This document shows, piece by piece, positions 1 to 9,268 of a DNA stretch of 64,000 nt. Each line of letters opens with the position of its first letter. Within the stretch, counting starts at the first letter, position 1. This DNA comes from Paraburkholderia ribeironis. GTDB taxonomy: Bacteria; Pseudomonadota; Gammaproteobacteria; Burkholderiales; Burkholderiaceae. Location: the NCBI RefSeq assembly GCF_900019265.1, contig NZ_CYGX02000025.1, positions 132,796-196,795 on the forward strand, in the 5' to 3' direction. Made by a program: the position numbers and the translations under genes. The notes under the pieces are model-generated. The model worked only from the letters and a program-made list of their open reading frames with translations, did no database searches and had not been told where the DNA came from.

Positions 1-633
1 GGTTGTGCCGGTTGTGCCGCTTTTGCCCGTGCCCGGGTCCGCTCCTGCATCAGCGCCAGCCGCGCTCGACGGGCTGTCGGCTGCGGACACGGAGCACACC
101 ATGTGTCCGCTCGCCGCCCGGTCGTCGAGCAGGATGGCGAGCGCGCCGCCCTGCACTTCGTCTTCGATCGTGCCGTAGGCCGCGTCGGCCGGTTCGTCGG
201 CATACACCAGCAGGACCGGCGAGTCCGGCTGTGTCGCATGTTGCGCGTGCGCTTCCAGCAGCGCATAGCCGAGCGTCTGCGCACCGGCCGAAATCGCGCT
301 GGCCGCGGAGCGGTCGCCGCGCGCAATGCCGAATATGCCGGTCATCGCGTTCAGCACCGACAGGCTAAAGGCGGTCGGCGAGACCGGCTCGCCCGCGCTG
401 ATGCTGCGCAGGATGTCGGTGGTGCGGCGCAGCTCCCCGTGACGCGACGCGAACACGACCCGCACCGGGTCTTGCCCGACGCAGTCGTGCGCGACCTTCA
501 GCGCGACTTTGGACAGCGTGCTCAGACGCCGCCGTACGATCGGCTCGATGAAGCCAACATCGGGTGCGGCAGATGTAGTGGCCGGCCAGCTAGACCAGCG
601 ACCGATCGGAATGGTCCAGTGCAGATCGGGCAT
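1..633 (-). CDS. beta-ketoacyl synthase-like chain length factor (partial, 3' end outside window)
   Basis: The reading frame is open from an ATG at 633 to the window edge (211 codons), after an in-frame stop at 769-771, so the C-terminus is missing. The translation has a thiolase-fold look: an N-terminal RWSSWPA segment, then FIEPIVRRRLSTLSKVAL, then a stretch that in ketosynthases carries the active-site region, but no obvious Cys nucleophile is seen. This pattern matches the 'beta-ketoacyl synthase chain length factor' family (Ketoacyl-synt_2) found in aryl-polyene and related polyketide/fatty-acid clusters. No clear Shine-Dalgarno precedes the ATG. The C-terminal part in the window is rich in Gly/Ala/Thr. 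Family assignment is from memory of the motif; its partners lie outside the window. Confidence 0.72.
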   Translation of the reverse strand, partial: MPDLHWTIPIGRWSSWPATTSAAPDVGFIEPIVRRRLSTLSKVALKVAHDCVGQDPVRVVFASRHGELRRTTDILRSISAGEPVSPTAFSLSVLNAMTGIFGIARGDRSAASAISAGAQTLGYALLEAHAQHATQPDSPVLLVYADEPADAAYGTIEDEVQGGALAILLDDRAASGHMVCSVSAADSPSSAAGADAGADPGTGKSGTTGTT

Positions 634-1216
634 ATCGGTGTTCGCGCGTAGAAACGGAGAGAGGCTCAGGTGCCGGACGGAACAGCCGCCGTCACAGCGT
701 GCACGCGCCGCATGGATCGGGGCTCTCAGCCGGGACCGATCCTGTCTTCTTATAGGGAGTTCAACGTATTAACGGCACATGGCCCCGATTATTAAGGCGC
801 CTTGGTCAATTGGTCCCATGGACCTGCCCCAGACTGCCTTGGCCGGCGGAATCATACTGAATATTCTGAATTAAATCAGCCACAAAAGACGTATCCATCT
901 GTATCCGTCTCCCTGGTACGACGAATCGTCAAATCGAGGCAGGCCGGCCGTTGACATTTGCCATACCTGTCGCGGGGATATCGGCAGAAAGTCCCGGCGC
1001 GGCGCGTGTCTGGCCGCGCCGACGGCCACCCGGACGCGGACCGATCCGTGGCTCGGTCCGCGTGAATGGTTTCATCAGCTTTCCTGGCAACTGTTTCAGA
1101 TCGGAACATTTTGCCTGCTGCCAGTGGACGAACCCTGGTCCCGCCAGGTATGGCTGATACCGAGCGCGCCCGATCCTGCGTCGCCCGCGCGACGTCGCAC
1201 TGGCGGCATGGCCGGC
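634..1216. other. intergenic region between ketosynthase-like gene and riboswitch/exporter
   Basis: No convincing gene is seen here. Bases 770-900 are AT-richer than the surroundings and contain the inverted motifs GGTCCCATGGACC-like around 812-825 and a TAAT-rich stretch near 860-885, so they probably hold the divergent promoter of the ketosynthase-like gene. Short open frames in this stretch lack ribosome binding sites and plausible composition. Confidence 0.5.
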
Positions 1217-1256
1217 TGTCCCCTTGTCCCCTTGTCCCCTTGTCCCCTTGTCCTCT
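1217..1256. repeat. 8-bp tandem repeat TGTCCCCT x5
   Basis: Four perfect copies of TGTCCCCT (1217-1248) are followed by one copy with a single change (TGTCCTCT, 1249-1256). The array lies directly upstream of the promoter that drives the manganese riboswitch. Arrays of this kind can gain or lose units by slippage; whether that changes expression here is inference. Confidence 0.9.
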
Positions 1257-1273
1257 GATACGCGCCCGTGCCT

Positions 1274-1281
1274 GCTATACT
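1274..1281 (+). promoter_or_regulatory. extended -10 promoter element of riboswitch transcript
   Basis: TGC followed by TATACT at 1276-1281 is an extended -10 box (TGn-TATAnT). A start about 7 bases downstream would place the transcript's 5' end just before the riboswitch. No good -35 is visible, which fits an extended -10 promoter. Confidence 0.55.
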
Positions 1282-1283
1282 CC

Positions 1284-1432
1284 GTCGCGCATTGGGGAGT
1301 AGCCGCCCCGCGGCATGTCCGCACCGCTGTCACCGGGTGCGTCGACGTGTGGTTCGCGGGGGCGCCTGTCAACAGACTTGGCCGTCAAGGCCATGGCAGC
1401 CGCAGCCTCTGGCCTGGCGAGACCGATGACCT
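1284..1432 (+). promoter_or_regulatory. yybP-ykoY manganese riboswitch
   Basis: The two conserved blocks of the yybP-ykoY (Mn2+) aptamer are present in order: GGGGAGTAGCC at 1294-1304 and GGCGAGACC at 1416-1424. Between them lie the expected variable hairpins and a TGTCAACAGACT segment resembling the GTCAACA stretch seen in proteobacterial members. The element sits about 80 bases upstream of a GDT1-family cation exporter, a known regulatory partner of this riboswitch class. In the family, Mn2+ binding turns on exporter expression. The exact 3' limit is approximate. Confidence 0.85.
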
Positions 1433-1508
1433 GCACGCGCCGCAACAGGGCCCGGCGTGTCGTGGGTCGTCGCTCGTTCACATCTCGGCCCGAGGAAACA
1501 AGATAACC

Positions 1509-2081
1509 GTGAATCACGCTTTTCTCATTTCGACCGGAGCGGTCGCGCTCGCCGAGATCGGCGACAAGACACAACTGCTCTCGCTCGTTCTGGCCGCGCG
1601 CTATCGCAAGCCCGTGCCGATCATCCTTGGCGTGCTGGCCGCGACCCTCGTCAATCATGCCGGCGCGGGCGCGCTCGGCGCGTGGCTCGGCTCGCTGCTG
1701 ACACCTACCATCATGCGCTGGGCGCTGGCCGCGTCGTTTGTCGCGATGGGTTTGTGGATCCTTGTGCCGGACAAGCTCGAAGACGATGAAGCCAACACCA
1801 GCCGCACGCATTTCGGGGTATTCGGCACGACCGTGGTGACGTTCTTCATTGCGGAAATGGGCGACAAGACACAGATCGCGACGGTCGCCCTCGCTGCGCG
1901 CTTTCATGATTTCTTCGGCGTGGTGGCGGGCACGACGCTCGGCATGATGATCGCCAACGTACCGGCGATCCTGCTTGGCGACCGCTTCGCTCACCGCCTG
2001 CCCACCAAACTCGTACACGGCATCGCCGCAGTGATGTTCGTGGTGCTGGGGACGATGGCGTTGTTCGGCGGCGGTGTCTAG
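1509..2081 (+). CDS. TMEM165/GDT1 family cation (Mn2+) exporter
   Basis: A 190-residue membrane protein with the duplicated family signature: EIGDKTQ near residues 16-22 and EMGDKTQ near residues 116-122, each followed by hydrophobic helices; six membrane segments are expected. The Glu and Asp of the two E-x-G-D-K-T motifs form the cation pathway in this family, which exports Mn2+ (or Ca2+) across the inner membrane. The open frame extends far upstream, but a GTG at 1509, preceded by GAGGA, gives a protein starting MNHAFLISTGAVAL as in relatives; the upstream part is the riboswitch. The riboswitch supports a Mn2+ role. Confidence 0.88.
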   Translation: MNHAFLISTGAVALAEIGDKTQLLSLVLAARYRKPVPIILGVLAATLVNHAGAGALGAWLGSLLTPTIMRWALAASFVAMGLWILVPDKLEDDEANTSRTHFGVFGTTVVTFFIAEMGDKTQIATVALAARFHDFFGVVAGTTLGMMIANVPAILLGDRFAHRLPTKLVHGIAAVMFVVLGTMALFGGGV

Positions 2082-2200
2082 ACGGGGACGGGTTGCCGAT
2101 GCCGGTGCCATGTCCATCGCCATTTGGCTGGCATGCGTGCGCCGCGGTGGTGATGAGTTTTAGAGCGCGCGGGCTTCACTTCCTGAACAGGTCTGAAAGC

Positions 2201-2240
2201 AGAACGGCCCGCCAGGAATAACCTGAAGGGGCCGTTTCTG
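2201..2240. terminator. hairpin between exporter and DUF4136 gene
   Basis: AACGGCCC (2203-2210) pairs with GGGCCGTT (2229-2236) around an 18-base loop and is followed by TTTCT. It lies between two convergent genes (exporter from the left, DUF4136 lipoprotein from the right), so it probably ends one or both transcripts. The T-run is short. Confidence 0.5.
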
Positions 2241-2340
2241 ATTACACCGCGCGCCGCATCACCGGAACTCATGTCGGGCGCGCGCCCAGCCGTGGGGATC
2301 GGTGCGCACCGGTACGGATCGGAGCGGATTGCCTCGCGCC

Positions 2341-3024
2341 TTACTGCGGGGCTTTCGCCCCCGGCGCCGGCGCCGGCGCCGCAGGCACCGTTACATCGTT
2401 CGCCGCGCCGCCGGTGCTGCCGAGCGGAATCTGCACCGTATGCACGACGCCGTTGGCGAGCGGAAAATCGCCCAGCGCGCTGCGCACCAGGTACGGCATC
2501 GCCCGGACCAACGACGACTCGCCGCCCGAATTGCGCGCCGTCACGTTATAAACCTCCTTGCCGGTCGCGCGCTCGGTGATCCGCACGCCCAGCAGATGCG
2601 TGAAGATCGGATAGCTCTGGTTCACATAGGTGGCCGGGTACGGTCCCCACGGCCCCCACGGATCGAGCGGCCGGCCCCAGTACGGCCCCGGCCACGGGTT
2701 GTAGTAGACCGGCTCCGCGACCGTCACCATATCGGAGCGCATTCCGTAAGCCAGTGCGACCAGGTAGCGCGCCTGCGCACTATCGACTTCGTGGAACGCA
2801 TGCGCGACAAGTTCGCTTGCGACGAGGCGCTCGTACGCGGTCAGCTCAAGATTGCTCTGCTGATCCGGCGGCCGCGTGAACGCGAAGGTGCGGGGGGTGT
2901 CTTTGCCGCTCCAGTCGGAGAACGCCGTGACCTGAGTGGTGACGTAGGTCGTGCAACCGGACAGCAGCACCGTCAGCGCCGCTAACAGCAGCGCGGCGCG
3001 ACGGGTCCATTGATGGATATTCAT
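2341..3024 (-). CDS. DUF4136 domain lipoprotein
   Basis: A 227-residue lipoprotein. Residues 1-24 form a lipoprotein signal ending in LLSGC, with Cys24 the lipidated residue. The body fits DUF4136: an early TFAF segment, a middle aromatic/Pro-rich loop (PWPGPYWGRP...WGPWGP), and a RITERATGKEVYNVTA strand near the end. The last 20 residues are low-complexity Ala/Pro. Function of the family is unknown; an outer-membrane-attached periplasmic location is predicted. It converges on the exporter gene and stands alone. Confidence 0.85.
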   Translation of the reverse strand: MNIHQWTRRAALLLAALTVLLSGCTTYVTTQVTAFSDWSGKDTPRTFAFTRPPDQQSNLELTAYERLVASELVAHAFHEVDSAQARYLVALAYGMRSDMVTVAEPVYYNPWPGPYWGRPLDPWGPWGPYPATYVNQSYPIFTHLLGVRITERATGKEVYNVTARNSGGESSLVRAMPYLVRSALGDFPLANGVVHTVQIPLGSTGGAANDVTVPAAPAPAPGAKAPQ

Positions 3025-3251
3025 GGTCTACCTCTTGATGCCTCTGGATGGCCCGTTATCGCCACTCGTGACCGGGTTCGTCGACCCGCCGGCTTCTCCC
3101 CCGCGCGGGCGCCCGATAATACGCTGACCTGGCCAGTCGGTAATAAGTTCGCGCCGCACGATTGGCCGAGGCTTTGTACAATGGCTCGACAAACCCGGCA
3201 GGCATGCGCTTCGCGCGCCCGACCGCTCGAGTACCATCACCACAGAACGCC

Positions 3252-5957
3252 ATGGCCGATACCGCAACGCCCAATGTGATCCGCCGCGCCGATTACGCGC
3301 CGCCTGCCTTCCTGATCGACACCGTCGCGCTGGAGTTCGATCTGGTCCCCGACCGCACGATCGTCCGCAATACGATGCGCGTGCGCCGCAATCCGGATGC
3401 TTCGCACGCCGCGCATCTCGAACTGATGGGCGAGCAACTGGAGTTCGTCGGCGCCACGCTCGACGGTCAGCCGTTCGCCGATGCGCATGCGCACGAGCAC
3501 GGCCTGCTGCTCGACAACGTGCCGGACAGCTTCGAACTGACGCTCACGAGCATCTGCAATCCGGCGGCCAACACCACGCTGTCGGGCCTCTACGTATCGG
3601 GCGGCAACTTCTTCACGCAGTGCGAGGCCGAGGGCTTTCGCCGCATCACCTACTTCCTCGACCGACCGGACGTGATGGCGACCTTCACGGTCACGTTGCG
3701 CGCGAGCAAGGCCGATTATCCGGTGCTGCTGTCCAACGGCAATCTGCTCGAAGAAGGCGACTTGCCGGATGGCCGCCATTTCGCGCGCTGGGAAGATCCG
3801 TTCGGAAAGCCGAGCTATCTGTTCGCGCTGGTCGCGGGCAAGCTGGTCGCACTCGAAGAACGCGTGAAGAGCGGCTCGGGCAAGGAAAAGCTGCTGCAGG
3901 TGTGGGTCGAGCCGCACGATCTGGACAAGACCCGTCACGCGATGGACTCGCTGATCCATTCGATCCGTTGGGACGAGCAACGCTTCGGGCTCGAACTCGA
4001 TCTGGACCGCTTCATGATCGTGGCGGTAAGCGACTTCAACATGGGCGCGATGGAGAACAAGGGGCTCAACATCTTCAATACGAAGTACGTGCTGGCGAAC
4101 CCCGAAACGGCAACCGACACCGACTTCGCGAACATCGAGGCGGTGGTCGGCCACGAGTACTTTCACAACTGGACCGGCAACCGGGTGACGTGCCGCGACT
4201 GGTTCCAGCTGAGCCTGAAGGAAGGCCTGACCGTGTTCCGCGATCAGGAGTTCTCGGCCGACATGGCGGCCGGCCAAACCCACAGCAGCGACGCGGCCGC
4301 ACGCGCGACCAAGCGCATCGAGGACGTGCGTGTGCTGCACCAGATGCAGTTCGCCGAAGACGCCGGGCCGATGGCGCACCCGGTGCGCCCCGAAAGCTAC
4401 GTCGAGATCAACAACTTCTACACGATGACCGTCTACGAGAAAGGCTCGGAGGTCGTGCGGATGTATCAGACGCTGTTCGGCCGCGAGGGTTTTCGCAAGG
4501 GCATGGACCTGTACTTCAAGCGTCATGACGGCCAGGCCGTAACCTGTGACGATTTTCGCCACGCGCTCGCCGACGCGAACGGCCGCGACCTGGCGCAGTT
4601 CGAGCGCTGGTACAGTCAGGCCGGCACGCCGCGCGTCACCGTGCGCACCCAGTATGACGCCACGCAGCAGCGCTACAGCGTGACGCTGCGGCAAGGCTAC
4701 GGCGACGCCGTGCCGGCCGCACGCGAAACGCAGAAAGGGCCGCTGCTGATTCCGTTCGCAATCGGCCTGATCGGCAAGGACGGCAACGATCTGCCGCTCC
4801 ATCTGCAAGGTGAGGACAAGGCTGCGTCCACCACCACGCGCGTGCTGGAATTCACGCAGACCGAACAGACCTTCACGTTCGTCAATCTCGCGCAGGAACC
4901 GCTGCCGTCGCTGCTGCGCAATTTCTCGGCGCCGGTGATCGTCGAATACGACTACCCGGCTGAACAGCTGGCGTTCCTGCTCGCGCACGACAGCGATCCG
5001 TTCAACCGCTGGGAGGCCGGTCAACGGCTCGCCACGCGCGAACTGCTGACGCTCGCCACGCATGCCGCCACGGGTGTTGCGCTGCAACTCGACGACTCGG
5101 TGGTCGCCGCGTTCGCACACGTGCTCACCAATCAGAAACTGTCGCCGGCGTTCCGCGAACTCGCGCTGATGCTGCCGTCGGAAACGTATCTGGCCGAACA
5201 GATGGACGAATCGAATCCGGCCGCCGTGCACGCCGCCCGGCAATTCGTGCGCAAGCGTCTGGCCAGTGCGCTGAAGAACGAATGGCTCGAGATGTACGAG
5301 CAGCATCGCACGCCGGGGGATTACGAGGCGACGCCGGAGGCTTCTGGGCATCGCGCGTTGAAGAATCTCGCGCTGTCGTACCTCGCGGAACTCGACGATC
5401 CGGCCGACGCCGTGCGGCTCGCCGCCGCGCAATACGACGCCGCGAACAATATGACCGACCGCGCCGCGGCGCTCTCCGCGCTGCTCAACGCGGCGGCCGC
5501 CAAAGACGACGACTCCCGGGCGCAGCAGGCGCTCGCCGACTTCTACCAGCGCTTCGAAAAGGAGCCGCTCGTGATCGACAAGTGGTTCGCCTTGCAAGCC
5601 ACACAGCGTGGCAGCGTGCAGCGTCCGGTGATCGACATCGTGCGCAAGCTGATGACGCATCCCGCCTTCAACCTGAAGAACCCGAATCGCGCACGCTCGC
5701 TGATTTTCAGCTTCTGCTCGGCGAACCCCGCGCAGTTCCATGCGGAAGACGGCTCGGGCTATACGTTCTGGGCCGAACAGGTGATCGCGCTCGATGCGCT
5801 CAATCCGCAGGTGGCCGCCCGCCTCGCCCGCTCGCTCGAACTGTGGCGGCGCTTCACGCCGACATTGCGCGACGGTATGCGCGCGGCGCTGGAGCAAGTG
5901 GCGTCGCAGGTGAAATCGCGCGACGTGCGTGAGATCGTCGAGAAGGCGTTGGCGTGA
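3252..5957 (+). CDS. pepN: aminopeptidase N (M1 family)
   Basis: A 901-residue zinc metallopeptidase that removes N-terminal residues from cytoplasmic peptides. The exopeptidase motif GAMEN lies at residues 265-269, the zinc site HEYFH at 301-305 with the third ligand Glu324 in SLKEG, matching the positions in E. coli PepN (about 870 residues) closely. The C-terminal half is the helical domain of the PepN subfamily. The open frame extends 30 codons further upstream, but the ATG at 3252 starts MADTATPNVIRRADY as in homologues. It is monocistronic, with a strong terminator at 5987. Confidence 0.96.
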   Translation: MADTATPNVIRRADYAPPAFLIDTVALEFDLVPDRTIVRNTMRVRRNPDASHAAHLELMGEQLEFVGATLDGQPFADAHAHEHGLLLDNVPDSFELTLTSICNPAANTTLSGLYVSGGNFFTQCEAEGFRRITYFLDRPDVMATFTVTLRASKADYPVLLSNGNLLEEGDLPDGRHFARWEDPFGKPSYLFALVAGKLVALEERVKSGSGKEKLLQVWVEPHDLDKTRHAMDSLIHSIRWDEQRFGLELDLDRFMIVAVSDFNMGAMENKGLNIFNTKYVLANPETATDTDFANIEAVVGHEYFHNWTGNRVTCRDWFQLSLKEGLTVFRDQEFSADMAAGQTHSSDAAARATKRIEDVRVLHQMQFAEDAGPMAHPVRPESYVEINNFYTMTVYEKGSEVVRMYQTLFGREGFRKGMDLYFKRHDGQAVTCDDFRHALADANGRDLAQFERWYSQAGTPRVTVRTQYDATQQRYSVTLRQGYGDAVPAARETQKGPLLIPFAIGLIGKDGNDLPLHLQGEDKAASTTTRVLEFTQTEQTFTFVNLAQEPLPSLLRNFSAPVIVEYDYPAEQLAFLLAHDSDPFNRWEAGQRLATRELLTLATHAATGVALQLDDSVVAAFAHVLTNQKLSPAFRELALMLPSETYLAEQMDESNPAAVHAARQFVRKRLASALKNEWLEMYEQHRTPGDYEATPEASGHRALKNLALSYLAELDDPADAVRLAAAQYDAANNMTDRAAALSALLNAAAAKDDDSRAQQALADFYQRFEKEPLVIDKWFALQATQRGSVQRPVIDIVRKLMTHPAFNLKNPNRARSLIFSFCSANPAQFHAEDGSGYTFWAEQVIALDALNPQVAARLARSLELWRRFTPTLRDGMRAALEQVASQVKSRDVREIVEKALA

Positions 5958-5986
5958 TGCCCGCGTAGCAGCGGCCCTCGCCTTCG

Positions 5987-6014
5987 AAAAGCCGGCATGC
6001 GTTGCCGGCTTTTT
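5987..6014 (+). terminator. Rho-independent terminator of pepN
   Basis: AAAGCCGGCA (5987-5996) and TGCCGGCTTT (6002-6011) form a ten-pair stem with a 5-base loop, followed by a T-run ending at 6014. It lies 30 bases after the pepN stop. Confidence 0.9.
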
Positions 6015-6237
6015 TGGTCCAGTGCCGGATGCACGCGCAGCCGTGGGTGGCGAACCCAGCTGCCAGCCGTCAGGGGCCATGATTCACGGCGCGCCGCAAT
6101 GCCGGAAGCACGCCGGCTCGCGTGACCCGGCTATGTCGCGGCTGCATCGTCGGACGCGTTGCGCGACCAAAACCACAGAGCCGACATAACGAGCGGTTAA
6201 AATCCCCCTATTCCTCTAGCCTTCCCGGAGTACAGCA

Positions 6238-7254
<1,017 letters not shown>

Positions 7255-7264
7255 GTTTTGGGGC

Positions 7265-7294
7265 TTGCCAAGCTGTTAAAGAAGTCCCTATAAT
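7265..7294 (+). promoter_or_regulatory. promoter of tRNA-Thr
   Basis: TTGCCA at 7265-7270 and a consensus TATAAT at 7289-7294 are 18 bases apart; the tRNA begins 15 bases later. Confidence 0.85.
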
Positions 7295-7309
7295 TTCGGT
7301 TCTCCTGAT

Positions 7310-7385
7310 GCCGGAATAGCTCAGACGGTAGAGCAGCGCATTCGTAATGCGAAGGTCGGGGGTTCGATTCCTCTTTCCGGCACCA
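7310..7385 (+). tRNA. tRNA-Thr (anticodon CGT)
   Basis: A 76-base cloverleaf including encoded CCA. The acceptor GCCGGAA pairs with TTCCGGC, the anticodon loop TTCGTAA carries CGT, and the T-arm loop is TTCGATT. It reads ACG threonine codons. Confidence 0.96.
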
Positions 7386-7401
7386 ACAGATTCAAGCACT
7401 T

Positions 7402-7429
7402 AGCCCAGTCATTGCGACTGGGCTTTTTG
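7402..7429 (+). terminator. terminator of tRNA-Thr
   Basis: AGCCCAGTC (7402-7410) pairs with GACTGGGCT (7416-7424) around a 5-base loop, followed by TTTTGTTTT. Confidence 0.9.
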
Positions 7430-7543
7430 TTTTGCGCGCTGCAGGTGATTGGGCTGCGCTCGTCTTTCGCACCAAAAACCCATCACAATCACCAGCGCAC
7501 CGAGACCGATGCGCAACCGCCGCGTCGCCGACGTTCCATGTTT

Positions 7544-7716
7544 TCACATGCGGAACGGCCAGTAACCCGCGAGGAACGGCGCGATGATCCATAGCGCGGC
7601 TAATATGGTCAGCCCTCAGGGTCTTCATGGTCGTAGAGGCAGCAGTAGACCCACAACATCACCCAGCACACCGCTACCATCAATCCGCAGGTGAAGCGCG
7701 AAAGCCGGCTGAGCAT
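7544..7716 (-). pseudogene. small two-segment membrane ORF, apparently frameshifted
   Basis: From an ATG at 7716 a 35-codon frame (to 7609) encodes a basic start, a hydrophobic aromatic helix (VAVCWVMLWVYCCLY) and an acidic end DHEDPEG. The stop TGA overlaps a CTG that opens a second 22-codon frame (7612-7544) encoding another hydrophobic helix, LAALWIIAPFLAGYWPF. Joined by one frameshift they would form a 57-residue two-helix membrane protein. It may be a broken gene or a pair of overlapping tiny genes. I do not recognise the family, and no clear Shine-Dalgarno is seen. Confidence 0.35.
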
Positions 7717-8198
7717 TTCCGAGCAGAGCGGGAACCAGAGGATGCGGCTGCAACACTGCGCTCGGAGTCGCTCTTCGCTATCCGACAGAAGACGCTGGAC
7801 GATTCCGCCGTCGAGGCAGGGTATTCATGCGCGAATCGCGGGCCGGCGGCATGCATAAAAAGCGCATGCGGATCAAACGCCGCTAGAGATCCCATCGGAC
7901 TGGTAACACGTCACACGGACTGAGGAGAAACTATGGAGAACGAACCAATTCATATGCTACAGGCAACGCCCGCGCGAACCATGTGCGTCAGTACACCGGG
8001 CAACCCCGTGCAACACCATGCAAGACCAAACCACACTCGCAGGATTGCCTTCCCGACAACAACAGGGGTCGATGTCCAGCCGTCGCGACCACGAAGCTCG
8101 CATGCCGACCCAGCGCAAACCTGCGCGGCCGAGTCATACGAGCGCGAACCGCTCGTCAGTCCTTGCACACACCGGTCGCGAAATCGAGGCCGCCCTGC

Positions 8199-8399
8199 TT
8201 ATCCGCGAAAATCGGCGCGATCGTAGGGCAGCGTCATGACGAGATTGCGCGCTACGATGGAATCTTCAGCAACCACCTGCTGTTTGCGCGGCGTGCCGTA
8301 CGCGGTGATCGCTTCTTGCGGCGCCGACACAAACCACGCGATTCTGCCGGCACACTCGATACCGACCTGACGTCCTTCCCAGTAGACAGCGTTTTCCAT
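8199..8399 (-). CDS. hypothetical protein, 66 residues
   Basis: The frame from ATG 8399 encodes a neutral soluble protein starting MENAVYWEGRQVGIE, with a core AGRIAWFVSAPQEAI and ending LPYDRADFRG. Codon choice is GC3-rich like real genes of this window, and an AGAGAG stretch sits about 6 bases before the start. It lies in a decayed neighbourhood, so it may be orphaned. I do not recognise the family with confidence. Confidence 0.5.
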   Translation of the reverse strand: MENAVYWEGRQVGIECAGRIAWFVSAPQEAITAYGTPRKQQVVAEDSIVARNLVMTLPYDRADFRG

Positions 8400-8656
8400 G
8401 ACGAACTCTCTGAAGGGCGAAGACTGCCATCATCCGCGCCGGACCTGGCGCGTCCGTTAGCCACCGCACGTCGCGCGGCAGATAGCAGCTTCAAGGATAG
8501 ACGGCAATTGCCGCGCCGACCGGCTTGGCATCGGGCGACGACGCTTTGGCATAAAAGCGTGACCGCGCCATGAAACGGAACGGCGGCGTGATGCTCAGGT
8601 GCTGCCCCGCTTCGGCTACGTTCGCAACGATCGCCGTCGGGGCTCGCACACCATCG

Positions 8657-8815
8657 GACCTTCTGCTGGTCGCGCTCGCCACCGAACCGCAACGCACGCA
8701 CTGCGGCGACACGCTGCACATCGCTGACGAACCGACCACCGGCCTGCATTCAGCAGGCCGCGATTTTTCTCTGGAAAATCAATCTTCGCGCGTGGTCGAA
8801 GCAGTTCACGAATGA
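8657..8815 (+). pseudogene. uvrA-like ABC-ATPase remnant
   Basis: The translated segment contains LATEPQRTHCGDTLHIADEP followed by TTGLH, which lines up with the UvrA C-terminal ATPase segment (LATELQR...GDTLYVLDEPTTGLH) covering the end of the ABC signature region and Walker B. Upstream the expected LSGGE signature is unrecognisable, and downstream the sequence diverges (only RVVEAVHE recalls the RLVEAGHTV helix) and stops. There is no room for the rest of a ~900-residue UvrA. I infer a degraded fragment of a class-II UvrA-like gene. Confidence 0.5.
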
Positions 8816-9268
8816 ATTAATTCGAGAACCAAACATTAAAAATGATCACATCCGTCAACGAAATCGCCGAATCAGTCGTTTAGAAAGATTAGACGGCAAA
8901 TAACAGTCGGCGCCCGGTAATTAACGAACGTTCAGTCTGATTTCTCGAGAAAGGTCCTGCCGATGCGGCGGCGCACAAATCGCGCGACGATTATTCACAC
9001 TAAAGCGTGTGACGCGCCCGGCGCGCACATGCAACAGCGGTGGAAAGCCGACGGGATAAGGCAGAGAAGGGAACTGCGGGGAGCCATCCAGCTGATTGAA
9101 TCGCGCGTGAGAAACCCGGCTAACGTAATCAGACGATAAATTTTATTCAAACACTCTGTTCAAGTGTTGGCTTGTGCCGTTAAAGCAACAGAGGACATGT
9201 ACCCAGCACCGGATGCTGGTGCGAGACGCGGACCGAGGCAGATAATCGGTTTGTAAAGGAGAAAGATC

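Larger units (their letters stand above)
7431..9268. other. gene-poor, partly decayed region downstream of tRNA-Thr
   Basis: About 1.8 kb with only weak or broken coding signal: the split membrane ORF (7544-7716), a possible small gene (8199-8399) and a uvrA-like remnant (8657-8815). The stretch 8800-9000 is AT-richer than the window average. Around 9150-9168 lies the inverted repeat AACACT-N7-AGTGTT, which may be an operator for the small gene at 9269. No integrase, direct repeat of the tRNA end or insertion sequence was found. Confidence 0.5.

Noticed and set aside
3237..6080. Very long minus-strand open frame (947 codons) opposite pepN
   Set aside because: It is the antisense shadow of a GC3-rich gene; the product is Arg/Val/His-rich without any domain, while the plus strand encodes a complete PepN.
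7933..8226. 97-codon frame with a good GAGGAG ribosome site
   Set aside because: Only the start looks real; the rest is Arg/Pro/Thr-rich with no GC3 bias or family likeness. It could be the 5' stub of a broken gene, but this cannot be supported.
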